Origin: Deltaproteobacteria bacterium
GTDB lineage: Bacteria > Desulfobacterota > Syntrophia > Syntrophales > UBA8958
Length of the DNA stretch: 56,215 bases
Reading direction: 5' to 3'
NCBI GenBank assembly: GCA_029561465.1
Contig: JAKQIZ010000039.1
Coordinates: 1-56,215 of the forward strand
Below are positions 25,556 through 33,368 of the stretch, in pieces; the first letter of the stretch is position 1, and every line of letters begins with the position of its first letter. Made by a program: the position numbers and the translations under genes. Under the pieces are notes generated by a model. The model did no database searches. It was not told the DNA's origin and saw only the letters and a list, made by a program, of their open reading frames with translations.

Positions 25556-26965
25556 ATGATGAAAAAAGAGAATGGTAAGAGATCCTCAGCGATCAAATCC
25601 TTATGCACTTACAGCCTTGGCCTTTTGCTGGCACTGCTGATCTGTGGCATAATGGGCTCGGTTAGCGAAGTAGCTGGCGAAGCACCACGAGAATGTCAGA
25701 TCGCCATAGATGGCACTTTACCCAAACCAGGCGATATTGCAGTTGGCAGTCCAGCGGAATGGCTCGCGGCGAAAACCGTGGTCGTACATACGCCTGGATA
25801 CGAGGTCTTCTTCGGATTGATCCATCCGACGGCGGCGCTGTTCGAAAGGCCCTTTGCTCTGGATGGAGCCCGCCGGGAACACCAGGCGTTCATCTGCCTG
25901 ATGGCGGACAATGGTGTCAAGGTATTGCGTCTGGAGGATATCCTGCTGGCGGGCACCATGGATGCCGCTGGAGCGATGATGCCGGGGCCGGAGCTTGACA
26001 AGCTGCGTGCGCTGGCATTGAGTTCTCTCAGTTACCGCGCCACGGCGCTTTCCAGCAAACAGGCCGCTGCCCAGGCCGCATACAAAAAGCAGGTGATAGC
26101 TACCCTGCATCCTAAAGAATTGTTGGCCATCATTCTCGAAAGGCCTCAGGTCATCCTTGCCTCCACTCATGGTCACAACACCGGACTGACGGCACGCTAC
26201 AGCCTGCAGCCGGTTATGAACCTGTATTTTATGCGAGATCAGGTTATCACCACGGCCAAGGGGCTGGTGATCGGGCATTTCAATGCCCGGCAGCGCGAGG
26301 AGGAGACGAAGATCGTCCGTTTTGCCTATCAGAAGCTGGGCATCTTCCCCGTCTATGAACTCAAGGGACGGGCCCGCATGGAAGGCGGCGACTTCATTCC
26401 CGCGGGAGATACCGCCCTGATCGGTCAGGGCCTCAGGACTAATGCCGAGGCCGTCAGACAATTGCTCGATAATCGTGTATTCGGCACACCCCGAGTGGCC
26501 GTGGTCAAGGACGGATGGAGAAATCAGGACCAGATGCACCTTGATACTTACTTCAATATTATCGACCGCAACCTGGCCGTGATCGTCGAGGAGCGCATCG
26601 ATCAACGCGATGCCAAAGGGCGTATCATCAAAGCTGCGGACCCGGCCAAGCGGTCTTTGGTCGATCTGTATGAACTGAAAGATGGCAGGTACATGAAAAC
26701 TTCGGGCAACGTGCCATTCCAGCAATTCCTGGAAAAGGATCTGGGTATGACGCTGATTCCGGTCAGCAACGCAGACCAGCTCAAATATGGAATAAACTTC
26801 CTCACGCTAAGGGCAAGGAAAATTATCGCCATCGACGGTGTGAGCAATGACTACAAAGAACGATTGAAAGCATCGGGAGTAGATGTTACGTGGGTAAACT
26901 TCTCTAACCTGACCGGTGGTTACGGAGCGGCTCATTGCACAACTCAGGTGATCCATAGGAAGTAG
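25556..26965 (+). CDS. Secreted arginine deiminase-like protein
   Basis: The 469-residue protein resembles arginine deiminase (arginine to citrulline plus ammonia) but has an N-terminal signal peptide (hydrophobic core ~16-38, ending EVAGEAPRE), so it should act outside the cytoplasm. Active-site motifs of the guanidine-modifying superfamily are present: FMRDQ (family FTRDP, about residue 224), EGGDFIPAG (about 276), MHLDTYFNI (His about 327) and a C-terminal GGYGAAHCTTQ whose Cys (about 461) would be the nucleophile. The usual GGPRCMS context differs, so the substrate may not be arginine. It stands alone, with no arcBC. Start ATG 25556 or 25559. Confidence 0.8.
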   Translation: MMKKENGKRSSAIKSLCTYSLGLLLALLICGIMGSVSEVAGEAPRECQIAIDGTLPKPGDIAVGSPAEWLAAKTVVVHTPGYEVFFGLIHPTAALFERPFALDGARREHQAFICLMADNGVKVLRLEDILLAGTMDAAGAMMPGPELDKLRALALSSLSYRATALSSKQAAAQAAYKKQVIATLHPKELLAIILERPQVILASTHGHNTGLTARYSLQPVMNLYFMRDQVITTAKGLVIGHFNARQREEETKIVRFAYQKLGIFPVYELKGRARMEGGDFIPAGDTALIGQGLRTNAEAVRQLLDNRVFGTPRVAVVKDGWRNQDQMHLDTYFNIIDRNLAVIVEERIDQRDAKGRIIKAADPAKRSLVDLYELKDGRYMKTSGNVPFQQFLEKDLGMTLIPVSNADQLKYGINFLTLRARKIIAIDGVSNDYKERLKASGVDVTWVNFSNLTGGYGAAHCTTQVIHRK

Positions 26966-27050
26966 TGGCGAACACTTACTACGTATGCGGTAGTGTTGAG
27001 AGAGGGAAGAAAAGATAATGAACATGTGATTCACATATTATCTCCCATAT

Positions 27051-27506
27051 TCAGGGCAGTACTCGGTCCATACAGACTCGCGTTTTGCCGATGTAACCTT
27101 CAGAGGTTGGATCACGATTTTGCCGGCCAGAATCGCCCGTATAGCTTCTTGAAGTCAACAAGACGGATGCGATCTTGATCTCCGAACTCTGCCACAGGAA
27201 AAGAACTACTGCCAGGACTATTCCCGAAGAAACAGAGTAAATAGCGTTGTTGTATGACTCCGGGATAAAACGCTCCATAAAGCGGCGGAAGGATTGCCTG
27301 ATCATGAGGCTGTGCTGAGCAAAGAACAAGAAGGAGATTCCCGCATCGAACAAGAGAATTTGATGCTCTTTCAGTCCAAGGTCAACGAGGTTCATACACG
27401 GACACATTGCAGCCATTTTTTCCATTCGCTGCTTCAGATTATTTCTTTCACCGTCCGAAATGCTGCTGAAGAATTCCTTCATTTTAGTTCCGAACATCTT
27501 TTCCAT
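27051..27506 (-). pseudogene. Chimeric ORF: small CPC-protein N-terminus fused to an MddA/NnrU-like fragment
   Basis: The first ~40 residues (MEKMFGTKMKEFFSSISDG then MEKMAAMCPCMN) look like a small stand-alone Cys protein. From ~residue 45 the sequence (LFDAGISFLFFAQHSLMIRQ, FRRFMERFIPESYNNAIYSV and a hydrophobic segment ending VVLFLWQ) matches the front half of MddA/NnrU-type membrane methyltransferases. After ~115 the reading becomes unstructured. This suggests a deletion fused two neighbours and removed the methyltransferase C-terminus. It is the last gene of the arsM transcript, 12 bases after the preceding stop and with its own AGAAAGGAT. Function of the fusion is doubtful. Confidence 0.55.
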
Positions 27507-27518
27507 ATCCTTTCTCCC

Positions 27519-27686
27519 TCAGTACTTTTTTCTCTTTAGACGATGACGGCATCCAAAAGGATACATGCAGATCTCATTAGACTTTCTTATCAACGGATTT
27601 GAATTCTGATTGCCGCCGATGATCTTTTCAATGATAGCCCTTATCGAACATTGCATCGCTTTGTCGCACATTTCGTCAGGTATCAT
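27519..27686 (-). CDS. Mini-protein with paired C-x5-C motifs, 55 residues
   Basis: The product starts MIPDEMCDKAMQCSIR and ends EICMYPFGCRHRLKRKKY, giving two C-x5-C pairs (Cys7/Cys13 and Cys40/Cys46) that could hold a metal or arsenite. GGAAGG lies nine bases before the ATG. It starts three bases after the arsM stop and ends 12 bases before the next start, so it is embedded in the arsM transcript. I do not recognise the family; a metalloid-related role is an inference from context and Cys spacing. Confidence 0.55.
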   Translation of the reverse strand: MIPDEMCDKAMQCSIRAIIEKIIGGNQNSNPLIRKSNEICMYPFGCRHRLKRKKY

Positions 27687-27689
27687 TTT

Positions 27690-28523
27690 TCATGATCCTT
27701 CCTTGAGCCCTGCAACTCTTACACTTAAAACAAGGTCTGCCGCATGATCAGCCAGTTCCTCGATGGAAAGATTAACGGATTCAGCGAGTCCCGCCACCAT
27801 CGGATCGGTGGTCAGGCAGTCCACAGGAAAAGGCGCCTCGCTCTGAACCGTAATGCTTTCGAAACCGGCCTCCCGCATTTCTTGCAGGTAATCCTCCCGG
27901 AGCGAAGCTCCCGCTACGCATCCGATATAAGCGGCGATGGAATTTTTGATCGCGTCCGGCAAGGGCTTCTTAAGGACGATATCGGAGACCATGAGTCTCC
28001 CGCCCGGTTTCAAAACACGGAACGCCTCCCGGAAGACCCTGCTCTTATTGGGGGACAGATTGATAACGCAGTTGGAAATGATTACATCGATGCTCCCGTC
28101 TGCGACGGGCAAGTGCTCAATGTCCCCAAGCCGGAACTCGACATTGTCAATGCTGATCTTCCTGGCGTTCTCCGTCGCTTTTTCAATCATTTCCGGCGTC
28201 ATGTCCACACCGATGACCTTCCCTTCCCGACCTACCTGGCGGGCAGCCAAGAAGCAATCGAAGCCTGCCCCGCTGCCCAGATCGAGAACCGTTTCACCTG
28301 CCTTGAGCGATGCAAGGGCAATGGGATTTCCACAGCCAAGACCAAGGTTAGCCCCCTCGGGTACGGAGCTGAGATCTTGCTCCGAATAGCCGATGCGTCG
28401 GCCAATCTGCACGAGTGAACTATCATCGCCGCAACATGACGCCGCCGAGCAGCAGGAGCCGGATGTCGCGGCAATGCTTCCATATTTTTCACGAACTACT
28501 TCCTTGATATCTTTTCCATTCAT
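27690..28523 (-). CDS. arsM: Arsenite S-adenosylmethionine methyltransferase
   Basis: ArsM methylates trivalent arsenic, giving mono-, di- and trimethylarsenicals. The 277-residue product has an N-terminal Cys cluster ([11 protein letters not shown] near residue 25), the SAM-binding motif [16 protein letters not shown] near 80, [12 protein letters not shown], a conserved Cys in ISNCVINL (about 148), and IGCVAGA (Cys about 200), the arsenite-binding cysteines of the family. The ATG at 28523 has a near-perfect GGAGGT seven bases upstream. It sits with arsR, arsP and a thioredoxin; ArsP would export the methylated products. Confidence 0.93.
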   Translation of the reverse strand: MNGKDIKEVVREKYGSIAATSGSCCSAASCCGDDSSLVQIGRRIGYSEQDLSSVPEGANLGLGCGNPIALASLKAGETVLDLGSGAGFDCFLAARQVGREGKVIGVDMTPEMIEKATENARKISIDNVEFRLGDIEHLPVADGSIDVIISNCVINLSPNKSRVFREAFRVLKPGGRLMVSDIVLKKPLPDAIKNSIAAYIGCVAGASLREDYLQEMREAGFESITVQSEAPFPVDCLTTDPMVAGLAESVNLSIEELADHAADLVLSVRVAGLKEGS

Positions 28524-28546
28524 TTTTTTACCTCCTGTCAATTATC

Positions 28547-28799
28547 TTAACTGTTTCCGCTCATCTTCATGATGGGTTCCAGGAATCCCCTTACTTGATC
28601 CGCCAGGGCGTCGGCTCGGAAGAGGGTAAGGCAGCATATCCGGCCGTCTTTTTCCCAGCTTACCAGTGCAAGTTTATCCCCAGGCGCCAACCCGATTCGC
28701 TCCCGAACATCCTTAGGCAAAACCATCTGTCCTTTTTCGTCAACGGATATGAGTGACTCGATGCGGCAGCAATTAGCATTTCCCGATGCAGGACATCAG
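28547..28799 (-). CDS. AbrB/SpoVT-like regulator (HgcAB-associated type), start disrupted
   Basis: About 80 codons read NCCRIESLISVDEKGQMVLP, KDVRERIGLAPGDKLALVSW, then CCLTLFRADALADQV, a swapped-hairpin AbrB domain flanked by Cys pairs. I recall this type annotated as HgcAB-associated protein or AbrB regulator. No start codon lies in this frame: TGA precedes CPASGNANCC directly. An ATG in the next frame (28799) gives MSCIGKC then a stop, so a one-base frameshift near residue 8, or a sequence error, separates start from body. It lies 23 bases before arsM. No hgcA/B is present, so I read it as an arsenic-linked regulator. Confidence 0.65.
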
Positions 28800-28883
28800 G
28801 TTTCTTCCTTCAATTTTGAAACAACCGCCAAGATGAGTCCGTCAGACGGTTACGTTAGGAAAACATAATCGAAAGGAGTTGCT

Positions 28884-29084
28884 ATGTTGGAATGGTGCAG
28901 TAATGTTACATGGCCCCTCTGGAGATGGCGGCTGGTACCGCTATTCTGTATAGTTCTCTGCAAGACGATGTGCATTCTTAAATCAAGGACCTCCGGTCGG
29001 CGTTTTTGCTGCTGGGGCGGTATCAATTCATCGGATCTTGAGGAGATGAGGAAGGAAATCGCGGAACCGGAAAGAATCCCATAG
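28884..29084 (+). CDS. Small Cys/Trp-rich membrane protein, 66 residues
   Basis: The product starts MLEWCSNVTWPLWRWR, has one hydrophobic segment (LVPLFCIVLCKTMCIL), a GRRFCCWGG turn with two cysteines, and an acidic helical tail (SSDLEEMRKEIAEPERIP). AAAGGAG lies seven bases before the ATG, which favours this strand over an overlapping minus-strand reading. It is the only plus-strand gene within the arsenic island. I recall similar tiny WCxx membrane proteins near metal-resistance genes but know of no function. Confidence 0.5.
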   Translation: MLEWCSNVTWPLWRWRLVPLFCIVLCKTMCILKSRTSGRRFCCWGGINSSDLEEMRKEIAEPERIP

Positions 29085-29335
29085 GCCAGACTAAGTAAAA
29101 TCGAAAATTTAATCATTTATATCTCTCAAGATCGAATTCATCATTGCCGCTAAAAACCTTTCTGAGAAGGACTTGTTGGCCCAATATCATTTTTTAAATT
29201 GCTGTAAAGTAATATGAACAATTTTCACAAGTCGATTGAATGTCCTGTTCAACTATTGTCAATGACGTTGATGACGGAAAATTTATATGGATTGAAGATG
29301 TTGATTTTGAGATAATATTTCCCTGGACGACGATA

Positions 29336-29698
29336 CTATGCCTTGTCAAGTTTGTGCTTTTTGATGATCTGTTCGCGGGAAACATCCGGTGTCTTTCTCA
29401 TCAGTTCCTTAATCTCTTCATCATCGCCCAGCCAGTGGCGGAGGTTTCCTAATACAGTGGCGGCGTAGGGGCTCCTACTGCCGTCGGCAAGCTGGTAATT
29501 GACCCACAGACCGTCCTTCTTGAAAGTTACCAGCCCGGCGTCTTCAAGAACCTTCAGATGTTTGGAAACGGTAGGCTGGGCAATGCTCAAAAGGGCCTGG
29601 ATTTCACAGACGCACAAGATGCGGGTTTGCAGAATCTTCAACAACTTCACCCGGTTTGGGTCGGAAACGGCCTTCATGACGTTGATAAAATCCTTCAT
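29336..29698 (-). CDS. arsR: ArsR-family metalloid-responsive repressor
   Basis: The 120-residue winged-helix repressor has the ArsR layout: MKAVSDPNRVKLLKIL, the inducer-binding helix with ILCVCEIQALL (Cys-x-Cys, arsenite/antimonite site), the recognition helix AQPTVSKHLKVLEDAGLV, and the beta-wing KDGLWVNYQL. In the family As(III) binding releases DNA. It should control arsP and the arsM cluster; a palindrome overlapping the arsP -10 box is the best operator candidate. It has its own promoter upstream and follows a stress-protein fragment on the same strand. Confidence 0.92.
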   Translation of the reverse strand: MKDFINVMKAVSDPNRVKLLKILQTRILCVCEIQALLSIAQPTVSKHLKVLEDAGLVTFKKDGLWVNYQLADGSRSPYAATVLGNLRHWLGDDEEIKELMRKTPDVSREQIIKKHKLDKA

Positions 29699-29726
29699 TT
29701 AAAAATCCCATATATTCTTTTTAAGT

Positions 29727-29755
29727 AATTTAAAATGATGTGCAAAATTTGTCAA
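29727..29755 (-). promoter_or_regulatory. Promoter of arsR
   Basis: On the minus strand TTGACA (29755-29750), a 17-base spacer and TAAATT (29732-29727), 29 bases before the arsR start codon. By inspection only. Confidence 0.55.
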
Positions 29756-29761
29756 GGGGTT

Positions 29762-29944
29762 TTAAAGCCCTTTTAATCTCGGGGGATTAATCAAAACCGT
29801 CCGGATATGGTTCTGGGCGACCGCTTCTGTAACGCTACCAAGCAGAGTTTCTCTTATATTACTTTTTCCATGGGAGGCCATGGCAATCATGGTAACATCT
29901 TCCGACACCACAATTCTATTAATTTCCACGGATGGAGATGTCAA
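29762..29944 (-). pseudogene. Universal stress protein C-terminal fragment
   Basis: About 55 codons show the UspA C-terminal pattern: MIAMASHGKSNIRETLLGSV, then AVAQNHIRTVLI, matching the family G-(2x)-G-(9x)-G-(S/T) ATP-binding region (here degenerate) and the PVLvv end strand. The N-terminal two thirds of the gene are absent, and upstream reading frames are closed. It sits between the thioredoxin gene and arsR. A recent deletion during island assembly is likely. Confidence 0.65.
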
Positions 29945-30028
29945 GGGCTATTCACTTTCACGAAGGAAACTCTTCAAGATGCTTTAGATACCGTTAACTG
30001 TCGTGATATAATCTTGAACCGCAATTAT

Positions 30029-30526
30029 TCACAAAGAGCCAGCTACCGCCTGCAGCCACTTCTTAATCTCCACTTTCTGAGGTGTCGTTCCTACCGAGAC
30101 GACCTTGCCGTTGATGATCAAGGCCGGTGCTCCCATTACCCCGTAGCGGGCGATTTCCCGCAGATTGTCCACATGGATCAGCTCCCCGGGAAGTGCCAAC
30201 TCAGCAAGTGCTTCCCTAACGTCCTTTTCCAACTGAGTGCAGCGGGCGCATCCCGGACCCAGCACCATGATCTGCAATCCTGACTGCGGGGATTCTTCAA
30301 CTTCCTCGCCGAGAAAGCGGCGAAATTCTCTTACCAGGGCCAAACCATAGGCTTCTTCGACGCGACGGGGAATATAATTATGTTGCGCCGCACGGGACAA
30401 GATCTCTTCCCGGATCTCAAGATCATTCTTGTCGGCAAACGAGGTCGCCATGTCTTCCATGATCTTCTGAAGGCCAACCACACCGATCAACTTCCCATCG
30501 ATGCGGATCTGGATAATATCCGGCAT
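30029..30526 (-). CDS. Thioredoxin-fold protein with N-terminal extra domain
   Basis: The 165-residue protein has two parts. Residues ~1-75 (IQIRIDGKLIGVVGLQKIME and a helix ending AYGLALVREFRRFLG) are a small alpha/beta domain seen ahead of glutaredoxin-like domains in some arsenic clusters. Residues ~85-165 are a thioredoxin fold with the redox Cys pair GPGCARCTQL (Cys-x-x-Cys), the cis-Pro loop VMGAPALIING and VSVGTTP. It resembles the TM0996/MTH895 glutaredoxin-like family. It begins 11 bases after arsP ends, so the two are co-transcribed; it may supply thiols to arsenic handling or to the permease. Confidence 0.8.
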   Translation of the reverse strand: MPDIIQIRIDGKLIGVVGLQKIMEDMATSFADKNDLEIREEILSRAAQHNYIPRRVEEAYGLALVREFRRFLGEEVEESPQSGLQIMVLGPGCARCTQLEKDVREALAELALPGELIHVDNLREIARYGVMGAPALIINGKVVSVGTTPQKVEIKKWLQAVAGSL

Positions 30527-30537
30527 GAATCGCTCTC

Positions 30538-31587
30538 CTACATGATAAAGTTACCGAAGAACCAGCCCACCAGTGTCCCGAGAATGATTATGGAGACGAC
30601 ATACACCATCGCCTTTTTAACGCCGAAGACGCGGCCGATGGCGATCCAGTTTGGCAGGCTCAACCCCGGACCGGTTAGCAGCAGCGTCAGGGCAGGTCCC
30701 TTGCCCATTCCCAGCTTCATAAGCGTATCCACGAAAGGCGCCTCCGTCATGGTGGCGAAGTAACTGATGGCCCCGATCATCGTTGCCAGAAAAGAGGCGA
30801 TCAAACCGTTGCCACCCAACCAGCTTCTAATCCACTCCTCCGGCAGCAATTTGCCGATTATCCCCACCAGGAATACACCTAAAAGGAGAAGAGGAAATAT
30901 GATCTTGATGAACCACCATGATTCCCGCAGCCAGCTTGATATTTCATCCCTGCTTAAAGCCTTGTAGGCGTAAACAGCCAGCACCAATGTGGTCGTTCCC
31001 CAGATGGCAATCTTCTGCCAATATGGTCCCTTCTGGCCGATGTAGTTAGGCAGGAGCAAGGATAGGAGAATGATGATCATCAAGATCAAGTGCGGCCGTT
31101 TGACGATTCCTTCCGTATCCATGTCTGCCTGGTAGCCTTTGAATGTCTCCCTCTCCTCTTTGCCGAAAAAGAAGGTCATTATGCCGCCGACGATAAAGGC
31201 CATCAATAGAGCTGCGATGACACGATTGATAACCATTTCGTAGCCTAAAATATTTCCCGTATAGATCAGAGACAGGATATTGGCGGAAGGTGCCACCCAG
31301 AGGATAATGAAGGCTACGCCTACAGCTGCGCCGCTGTAATATAGACCGCTGGATACGGGAATGACCGTGCATGAACAGGCGGCAACAAAGAAACTTGCCA
31401 GCCCGGCCAGCGAAAATGACCTGAATTTGTTGGCCTTTTCTCCCAGGACAGAAAGGATGGCTTGCTGATTGATGAACGCCACCATAGCGCCGGCCAGCAG
31501 AAACGCCGGCACCAAGCAGGTCAGGACATGGGTGGCCACATAATCCTTAATGGCCAGTAATCCCGCTATTATTAATGATTCAATCAT
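30538..31587 (-). CDS. arsP: ArsP-type permease (organoarsenical/metal efflux)
   Basis: This is a 349-residue integral membrane protein with eight or more hydrophobic helices, of the DUF318/ArsP permease family that exports trivalent methylated or aromatic arsenicals. The signature Cys-rich helix FVAACSCTVIPVSSGLYYSG (about residues 66-85) lies in the N-terminal half, and the second half repeats the pattern in MTEAPFVDTLMKLGMGKGPA. AAAGGAG precedes the ATG by nine bases. Presence of arsM nearby supports export of methylarsenite. It leads an operon with the thioredoxin gene and has an operator-like palindrome on its promoter. Related permeases export other metals, so the substrate is inferred. 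Confidence 0.87.
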   Translation of the reverse strand: MIESLIIAGLLAIKDYVATHVLTCLVPAFLLAGAMVAFINQQAILSVLGEKANKFRSFSLAGLASFFVAACSCTVIPVSSGLYYSGAAVGVAFIILWVAPSANILSLIYTGNILGYEMVINRVIAALLMAFIVGGIMTFFFGKEERETFKGYQADMDTEGIVKRPHLILMIIILLSLLLPNYIGQKGPYWQKIAIWGTTTLVLAVYAYKALSRDEISSWLRESWWFIKIIFPLLLLGVFLVGIIGKLLPEEWIRSWLGGNGLIASFLATMIGAISYFATMTEAPFVDTLMKLGMGKGPALTLLLTGPGLSLPNWIAIGRVFGVKKAMVYVVSIIILGTLVGWFFGNFIM

Positions 31588-31657
31588 GATGGGTTTCTCC
31601 TTTGGATTGAATTATCTTTTTTTTAATACTCATTCTCCTTTGAAGCTTTTATTTATC

Positions 31658-31725
31658 AATATGGTGAAGCACGCCATATTATATATTGTCACTTGGCAAT
31701 ATATAGATTTATCCAATCTTGTCAA
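31658..31725 (-). promoter_or_regulatory. arsP promoter with overlapping ArsR-type operator palindrome
   Basis: On the minus strand, TTGACA (31725-31720) and TATATT (31703-31698) are 16 bases apart. The -10 box lies inside a perfect 9-bp inverted repeat: TATATATTG and CAATATATA (31680-31688 and 31697-31705). A second inverted repeat, AATATGG/CCATATT (31658-31664 and 31674-31680), lies immediately downstream. This is the classic place for an ArsR-type repressor. Confidence 0.7.
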
Positions 31726-32255
31726 GAAATAAATATTTTCATGCATGTTATTTGAAAACCAACTGGCATGTCGTCATTGGAAGATATACGATTAAGACGA
31801 TATACTATACCGACAAATAAAATTACATAAGATCTTCCGAAGCAGCAAGATCTGCTGAGAGAGGCAACAACGGACACGATTTGCACCTTGCCTCTCTCAA
31901 GGTTAAGGGTGTAGTTGAACAGACTTCGCCCTTTCTTTTTTGAATGACCACGAACCATCCTTTTCAACCTGGAACTTATGAGCACCAATGGAGAGATTAT
32001 TGCCACCATCCAGGGAACCTGGCAGGGCAGGAAACACAGTTGATCGATTGATAACTATTCCAACACTTGTGAATCATTTGCGAAATCAATGACAAAGAAA
32101 TTATGACGTAGGGTATTTTGTTATAATAAAGACTAATAGTCCGGCGGGTAATTTTTGGTGAACTTGTCCAATGTAAAAAATCCGATATTCTTCCGAAGTT
32201 CCAAGCCTTTCGGTTAGATAAGAAATTGATCGATATTAATTTCGAATTGCAAGGT
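31726..32255. other. Gene-free AT-rich interval upstream of arsP
   Basis: I find no convincing coding region in this 530-base stretch between the arsP promoter and repeat copy C. It is more AT-rich than its surroundings, with no clear homology to known genes in any frame, and may be residual insertion-sequence or plasmid DNA. Confidence 0.4.
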
Positions 32256-32421
32256 TGACGGCATCGAAAAAGTCCGGATGCTTCGAAAGCGCTTCATCCC
32301 TCGTCACTGCGACGTACGTCCAAGTACGCCTCATTCCTCAAGATTCGCGCGCCTCGCCTGCGGATCTTTTTACGATGCCGTCCCAAATGGGACATTTTTT
32401 GCGCTTTTTACGATTTCGTCA
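32256..32421 (-). repeat. Dispersed repeat family, copy C (full type I)
   Basis: This 166-bp copy runs opposite to A and B. It has TGACGGCATCGAAAAAG, GCTTCGAAAGCGC, the core GCGACGTACGTCCAAGTAC, internal CTTTTTACGATGCCGTCCC, the palindrome GTCCCAAATGGGAC and a closing CTTTTTACGATTTCGTCA. It ends four bases before the stop of the downstream minus-strand gene, so unlike A, B, D and F it sits at a gene's 3' end. Confidence 0.92.
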
Positions 32422-32424
32422 ATT

Positions 32425-32844
32425 TTAATTCTTAGTATTATTACTTTGTGTCTTTGCCGGTCCTTCCGAATCCGTCCTGAGACCCAGGCAGATCACGCAC
32501 CATACCGCAAGGACGATGTGGAGCAGAATTCCGGGCCAGAGGCCGATTCCGTCCAGTCCCAACCCCAGGCGCGCGTAGCCGAGGATAAGGATGAAGACCC
32601 CGTTGTAAATCAGTATCGCGACGACCAGCCCCCGCACTGCGGCGGACCGGACGTAGTTGCGGGCCAGCCAATAGACGGTGCCCAAGGCAATCAAGGACAC
32701 CCCCACTCCCCGGGTGACGCATATTGCCATGGGCGTCTCCGGAGCTTTTCCCAACAGCGTGTATATAGATAGTGTAGGGATCAATATCAAGGCCACCCCG
32801 ACCGCACCTTCAACGGCGGCTGATACAATAAGAAGCCTTCTCAT
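32425..32844 (-). CDS. Small four-helix membrane protein, unknown
   Basis: The 139-residue product has four hydrophobic segments (about residues 4-28, 41-62, 69-90 and 98-121), a short basic N-terminus MRRLLIV and a polar tail rich in Asn/Thr. I do not recognise the family; DUF-type small integral membrane proteins of this size are common. Its stop lies next to repeat copy C. The promoter side (32845-33000) shows no other gene. Confidence 0.6.
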   Translation of the reverse strand: MRRLLIVSAAVEGAVGVALILIPTLSIYTLLGKAPETPMAICVTRGVGVSLIALGTVYWLARNYVRSAAVRGLVVAILIYNGVFILILGYARLGLGLDGIGLWPGILLHIVLAVWCVICLGLRTDSEGPAKTQSNNTKN

Positions 32845-33004
32845 GTCTTTGATATAATTATGTTTATTCTGTTATTACGGCAAAATCGCCGTTTATGTAT
32901 AGAAAGTATCGGTAATGCTGTCAATATCGAATCCTCGCCTTGTTGATTTCATTAACCCCCATGCCCGTTACGGGCACAACGAAAGATGAAAATATCCGGC
33001 CACT

Positions 33005-33250
33005 TGTGGACATTTTCATATAAAGAATATTTTACTTTACCACAATTTTTTAACTCGTCACCGACAATCCGTTAAGGACTTCATCCGTGAACATATCCTT
33101 AGCTTTCCGATCATGATCTGCATCTTGACCAACATCCTTAAAGACGCGATCCAGGTGGAACTGAAACAGTTCTTTCAAGCCCTGGCTTTGACGCTCACCA
33201 AGAATGACCCACCAATACTCAAGAGGAATGACCCACCAATAAGCAGTTAA
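33005..33250 (+). pseudogene. IS4-like transposase N-terminal fragment
   Basis: An open plus-strand frame carries SVKDFIREHILSFPIMICIL then TNILKDAIQVELKQFFQAL, which resembles the N-terminal region of IS4-family transposases (FxRxRxLSFPxLxxFLxNLxKxSxQxELDxFF). It ends at a stop after two copies of NDPPI, encoded by a 15-base direct repeat AATGACCCACCAATA. No catalytic DDE domain follows and no inverted repeats were found. It is a short remnant. Confidence 0.55.
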
Positions 33251-33279
33251 TCGCTCGGCCTATGATCCATCCGGGTATT

Positions 33280-33302
33280 TGAATGAGCCATAGGTTCATT
33301 CA
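33280..33302. repeat. REP-like hairpin ahead of the RAYT remnant
   Basis: TGAATGAGCC and GGTTCATTCA form 10-bp arms (one G-T wobble) around ATA. A short imperfect palindrome just upstream of a REP-associated tyrosine transposase is what a cognate REP sequence would look like. A possible promoter, TTGACA (33322) then TTATAG, follows. Confidence 0.45.
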
Positions 33303-33368
33303 TTTTTCCGCCAATTCACCCTTGACATGCAGATTCCCCATGTCTTATAGTCCGACCATCGAAAAGCA

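Noticed and set aside
28850-29116. Minus-strand small protein with a signal-like N-terminus
   Set aside because: It overlaps the plus-strand Cys/Trp gene and has a weaker ribosome site; the plus strand has AAAGGAG and a better protein pattern.
31722-32009. 95-residue minus-strand frame upstream of arsP
   Set aside because: No ribosome site, no domain, and it overlaps the arsP promoter.
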